From Promethearchaeota archaeon (GTDB lineage: Archaea > Asgardarchaeota > Lokiarchaeia > Sigynarchaeales > SOKP01), in the NCBI GenBank assembly GCA_019057975.1, contig JAHLWJ010000186.1, forward strand, positions 1 to 8,502: 8,502 bases of DNA, given 5' to 3'. Both the position numbers and the translations under genes were made by a program. A model generated the notes under the pieces. It was given only the letters and a program-made list of their open reading frames with translations, was not told the origin of the DNA and made no database searches. The first letter of the stretch is position 1. Every line of letters starts with the position of its first letter. Of this stretch, positions 6,328 through 8,502 are shown piece by piece.

Positions 6328-6619
6328 GATGAAATAAATTAATTGTCGAACATTTATATTAATTTAAGCAGTTTTTTTTGATAAAAATTATACATTCTTA
6401 CAATTCATTGCTGTGCTGTTTTAAAGTAGGATTAATTACGGGATTAGTAAAAGGTCTGACTATAGTTAAATTTAGTATAACCATTGAATTTAAAGCAATT
6501 GTAGTAATTTTTTGCATGAACATAATTACTGAAATTGCTCAAGTTTCAAATATTTTATAATTTAAAATTCTTCTCGCTGTGTATCTTTAGAAATGATAAT
6601 TAAATACTTTTTGCTCTAC
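6328..6619. other. Spacer after PAN with no convincing gene
   Basis: Apart from the T8 tract at 6372-6379 I can assign nothing here. A 60-codon plus-strand frame from a TTG at 6378 has no ribosome-binding site and overlaps the T-tract. A minus-strand frame of about 41 codons lies opposite it, with a hydrophobic stretch followed by RPFTNPVINPTLKQ. Either could be decayed coding sequence belonging to the remnant-bearing stretch to the right, but no family is recognisable. Confidence 0.4.
6372..6379 (+). terminator. T8 tract, likely terminator of the fusion-PAN unit
   Basis: Eight T residues start 45 nt after the PAN stop codon, flanked by A+T-rich sequence. This is typical of archaeal factor-assisted termination at oligo-T. 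No hairpin is evident. Confidence 0.5.
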
Positions 6620-6898
6620 TCAATATTTCCTCTCTTTTACTTCAAACATACCTAATACAACCGGTTTAGTTTTCAATTCTAAGTCCTTCTTTACGCGAAA
6701 TATCATTGAATGGCTAAGAAAATTAGTATCATCACGCGAATCGTAATCCCAGCGATAGTGTCAACCTCTGCTTTCCTTTCTCTAAAAAGCTGCATACACA
6801 GTAGCTTCTGCCCTGGCTAACATATATATAAGTTCCAAATTTCGAATTAATCCATAGTCTCTTTCCATTTCTTATTTAGCTATTTCTACGATATTATA
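6620..6898 (-). pseudogene. sdhA: C-terminal remnant of a succinate dehydrogenase/fumarate reductase flavoprotein gene
   Basis: One minus-strand frame from 6898 to a TGA at 6622-6620 reads as the C-terminal helical domain of SdhA/FrdA. Key stretches are EMERDYGLIRNLEL, MLARAEATVYAAF, RKESRG-x-HYRWDYDSRDD, SHSMIFRV, KTKPVVLGMF and the final ERKY. The ESRG-x-HYR-x-DY-xx-RDD block is diagnostic of the family, whose intact members oxidise succinate or reduce fumarate with covalently or tightly bound FAD. Three stops interrupt the frame: TAA before EMERDYG, TAG in AAF-stop-RKESRG and TGA in ESRG-stop-HYR. The FAD-binding N-terminal region (usually over 400 residues) is absent: the neighbouring DNA to 7010 shows no match. 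It is therefore a dead 3' fragment. L-aspartate oxidase shares part of the motif, but the C-terminal KPVVLG...ERKY ending fits SdhA/FrdA better. Confidence 0.82.
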
Positions 6899-7010
6899 CA
6901 AAATCAAGATTGATGAAGAATGAGGACCGAGATAAAGTAGAAAAGAAGGCATTTTAAAACGCGATAATTCAAGTATTAGAAAAAGAAGTATTAAAGCATT
7001 TATTGAAAAA

Positions 7011-7460
7011 CTAAATAATTATTAACCGCTGCAATAAGCCTGTAATTAATATTGGCAAAGCTATAGTAGCATCACACCATACACTCACATGCTTTGACTC
7101 TAAAGAATATTTACCTCATGACTTTACTTCTGAAAAAGTACTTCCTGAAAGTCCACCGTCGTACTCCATAGATGTGTGAATACGAACTGAATAATTATAT
7201 ATCCATTTTCTCCATCCTGTCGAATTGATTTAACATAGGAAAGATTTGTTGTGCCCAATTTCGTGGAACGCCACCATCTTTTATCAATGTACCATACTCC
7301 TTAGAATTTTTAACTATTTCCCTAAACTTTTTCATGTCCCCAAAAATATCAAAAAAACTCATATTTTAAAAGTTTTAAAGCCAATTCTGAGTCTGAAAAA
7401 GCTGGAATAAATGTAGGGATATCATTTTTTGCTGCTAATGAAAGAATACAATCCTCTGAG
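7011..7460 (-). pseudogene. dys: Deoxyhypusine synthase remnant in three reading frames
   Basis: The minus strand encodes, in order, recognisable deoxyhypusine synthase blocks. Block 1 (about 7456-7355) reads EDCILSLAAKNDIPTFIPAF then SDSELAL. Block 2, in a second frame (about 7362-7205), reads FFDIFGDMKKFREIV and then KDGGVPRNWAQQIFP, ending at a TAA. Block 3, in a third frame (about 7215-7011), reads YNYSVRIHTSMEYDGGLSGS then TFSEVKS-stop-GKY, HVSVWCDATIALPILITGLL and QRL, ending at TAG 7013-7011. The intact enzyme uses NAD and spermidine to modify the conserved lysine of aIF5A; the catalytic lysine lies in SWGK. Here the Trp of that motif is TGA and the lysine codon after it survives. Two frameshifts, an in-frame stop and the missing N-terminal half show that the gene is dead. 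Hypusination is generally essential in archaea, so a working copy should exist elsewhere. The remnant is convergent with PAN and divergent from asnS. Confidence 0.88.
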
Positions 7461-7501
7461 ACAATTCAGAAATAGCTTTAAATAGGTTTTATTCTATATT
7501 A

Positions 7502-7530
7502 TCAGTATTTAATAAGAAATATGAATAAAA
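7502..7530 (+). repeat. Direct repeat copy 2, upstream of asnS
   Basis: This copy matches 1330-1358 at 28 of 29 bases. It contains an in-register ATG (7521-7523), but here the frame closes after 17 codons (TAG 7572-7574), so no comparable protein is encoded. It lies 108 nt before the asnS ATG and just beyond the deoxyhypusine synthase remnant. That placement fits either a shared promoter or leader element, or a fragment duplicated during the local decay. Confidence 0.6.
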
Positions 7531-7587
7531 TGATATCAATTAATAATCAAAAAAAATTCAATCAAATTTTTTAGAAATCCCCAATTT

Positions 7588-7600
7588 GCATAAATATTAT
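7588..7600 (+). promoter_or_regulatory. asnS: TATA-box-like element upstream of asnS
   Basis: GCATAAATATTAT lies about 40-50 nt before the asnS ATG. If it is the TATA box, transcription would start roughly 25 nt downstream and leave a short 5' leader. There is no clear BRE, and in DNA this A+T-rich such matches are common, so support is weak. Confidence 0.3.
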
Positions 7601-7637
7601 TTTTTTTTAATTATCTACTATTCTCTTATAATCGAAA

Positions 7638-8502
7638 ATGAAGCAATCAAAATATATTACCATTGATGAAGCTCTGAAAAAGAATTTGACCGATGTAAAT
7701 TTGAGAGGTTGGGTGTATCGGCAAAGATCCTCGAATAAATTTGTTTTCATTGTTTTAAGGGACGAATCAGACATAATACAGTGTGTTATCTCTAAAAGCA
7801 AAAATGCAGAACTTTTTGAAAAAGCTGAAAAGCTAACAATTGAATCTTCAATTAAAATTTCAGGTGAATTAAAAGAGGATGAAAGGGCTCCCACCGGATT
7901 TGAGGTTTCTGTATCGGATATGGAAATTATCCAAATTGCCGAACCATTTCCCATTACAGAACATCAATCCCCCGAGCTCTTATATGATAATCGACATCTA
8001 TGGTTAAGATCTAGAAAATTGAACGCTGTTTTAAAAATTCGACATACGGTTGTTGGAGCTATTCACGAATTTTTTAGGAGTCGCGGTTATTACGAATTTG
8101 ACGCACCAATCTTTCAGCCTAGCCAATCTGAAGGGGGTTCAACACTATTCGAAGTTAAATATTATGAAGATAAAATGTATCTAAGTCAAACATGGCAATT
8201 GTACGCTGAGGCCGGGATCTTTTCGCTTGGAAAGATATATAATATGGGACCAACTTTTCGAGCCGAAAAGTCAAAAACTTCAAGACATTTGTCAGAATTT
8301 TGGATGGCTGAAATGGAGGCTGCTTGGATGACGCTTGAAGAGGCTACCGAAGTTGCAATAGACGAAATTAGGTTTATTGTAAAAGAAGTTTTAAAACATA
8401 ACAAGAAAGAACTTGAAATTTTAGAGAGAGACATTAAATTGCTAGAACATTATGCGAAAGCGGAATATCCTACAATTAAGTATGCAGAAGCTTTAGATAT
8501 CC
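7638..8502 (+). CDS. asnS: Asparaginyl-tRNA synthetase, archaeal type, 5' part (runs off the right edge)
   Basis: The visible 288 residues carry an N-terminal OB-fold anticodon-binding domain (about 18-104: NLRGWVYRQRSS, FIVLRDESDIIQCVI) and the linker SPELLYDNRHLWLRSRK (111-127). Next comes the start of the class II catalytic core: motif 1 region RGYYEFDAPIFQPS 149-162, SEGGSTLFEVKYYEDKMYLS 164-183, QTWQLYAEA 184-192 and motif 2 FRAEKSKTSRHLSEFWMAE 207-225. The combination GGSTLFEV, YLSQ-xx-QLY-xEA and FRAEKS-xT-xRHL-xEFW distinguishes AsnRS from AspRS. The enzyme attaches asparagine to tRNA-Asn with ATP in the cytosol, so this organism can make Asn-tRNA directly. Full-length enzymes have about 430 residues; motif 3 and the C-terminus lie beyond the window. 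The start is the first ATG giving the full OB domain; there is no Shine-Dalgarno. Codon use is slightly richer in G+C than in the neighbours, and there are no internal stops. Confidence 0.93.
   Translation, partial: MKQSKYITIDEALKKNLTDVNLRGWVYRQRSSNKFVFIVLRDESDIIQCVISKSKNAELFEKAEKLTIESSIKISGELKEDERAPTGFEVSVSDMEIIQIAEPFPITEHQSPELLYDNRHLWLRSRKLNAVLKIRHTVVGAIHEFFRSRGYYEFDAPIFQPSQSEGGSTLFEVKYYEDKMYLSQTWQLYAEAGIFSLGKIYNMGPTFRAEKSKTSRHLSEFWMAEMEAAWMTLEEATEVAIDEIRFIVKEVLKHNKKELEILERDIKLLEHYAKAEYPTIKYAEALDI

Noticed and set aside
6378..6560. 60-codon plus-strand frame with hydrophobic segments
   Set aside because: It starts with TTG inside the T8 tract, lacks a ribosome-binding site and shows no family. 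It could be antisense of decayed minus-strand coding sequence.
7607..7954. 115-codon minus-strand frame
   Set aside because: It is antisense to the OB-fold domain of asnS.
8186..8434. 82-codon minus-strand frame
   Set aside because: It is antisense to the motif 2 region of asnS.
1..8502. CRISPR array, tRNA or rRNA genes, insertion sequence
   Set aside because: I found no regularly spaced repeats, no T-loop/anticodon-stem pattern, no rRNA-like conserved stretch, and no transposase motif with terminal inverted repeats.

Overview
The window is A+T-rich, gene-sparse archaeal DNA. It carries a PAN-type proteasome-activating ATPase, an archaeal-type asparaginyl-tRNA synthetase, a 2-phosphoglycerate kinase with an ATP-cone domain, and the remains of a deoxyhypusine synthase gene. 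PAN and hypusine together rule out a bacterium. The low G+C, wide spacers and mostly SD-less long genes would suit an Asgard (Lokiarchaeia-like) archaeon. That lineage call is inference; only the archaeal assignment is well supported.

Layout: 1-255 holds a hairpin and T-tract that may end a gene to the left. 256-1176 (+) is the 2-phosphoglycerate kinase. 1349-1582 (+) is a small basic protein of unknown function. 1583-3152 has no long gene. It holds a TTG-started 35-codon lysine-rich ORF with a strong Shine-Dalgarno (1867-1974, +), a 50-codon acidic ORF with its own Shine-Dalgarno (2163-2315, -), a weaker 52-codon ORF (2737-2895, +), short inverted repeats and a long T-tract. 3153-5084 (+) is a fusion of a class I SAM methyltransferase with a D-Ala-D-Ala-ligase-like ATP-grasp enzyme. 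The PAN gene follows 31 nt later (5116-6327, +), so the two are probably co-transcribed, and a T8 tract follows PAN. From 6620 to about 7460 the minus strand is a small gene graveyard: the C-terminal end of an SdhA/FrdA flavoprotein gene with in-frame stops, then a deoxyhypusine synthase remnant spread over three reading frames with its active-site motif interrupted by TGA. 7638 to the right edge (+) is the 5' part of asnS.

PAN unfolds substrates for the 20S proteasome and AsnRS charges tRNA-Asn; both are housekeeping. The methyltransferase-ATP-grasp fusion is the most unusual intact gene. Its ligase half keeps the ATP and metal residues of Ddl enzymes, but archaea lack murein, so it more likely makes a methylated peptide-like metabolite whose identity cannot be read from the sequence. 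The two gene remnants show local decay, possibly of once-duplicated or relocated genes.
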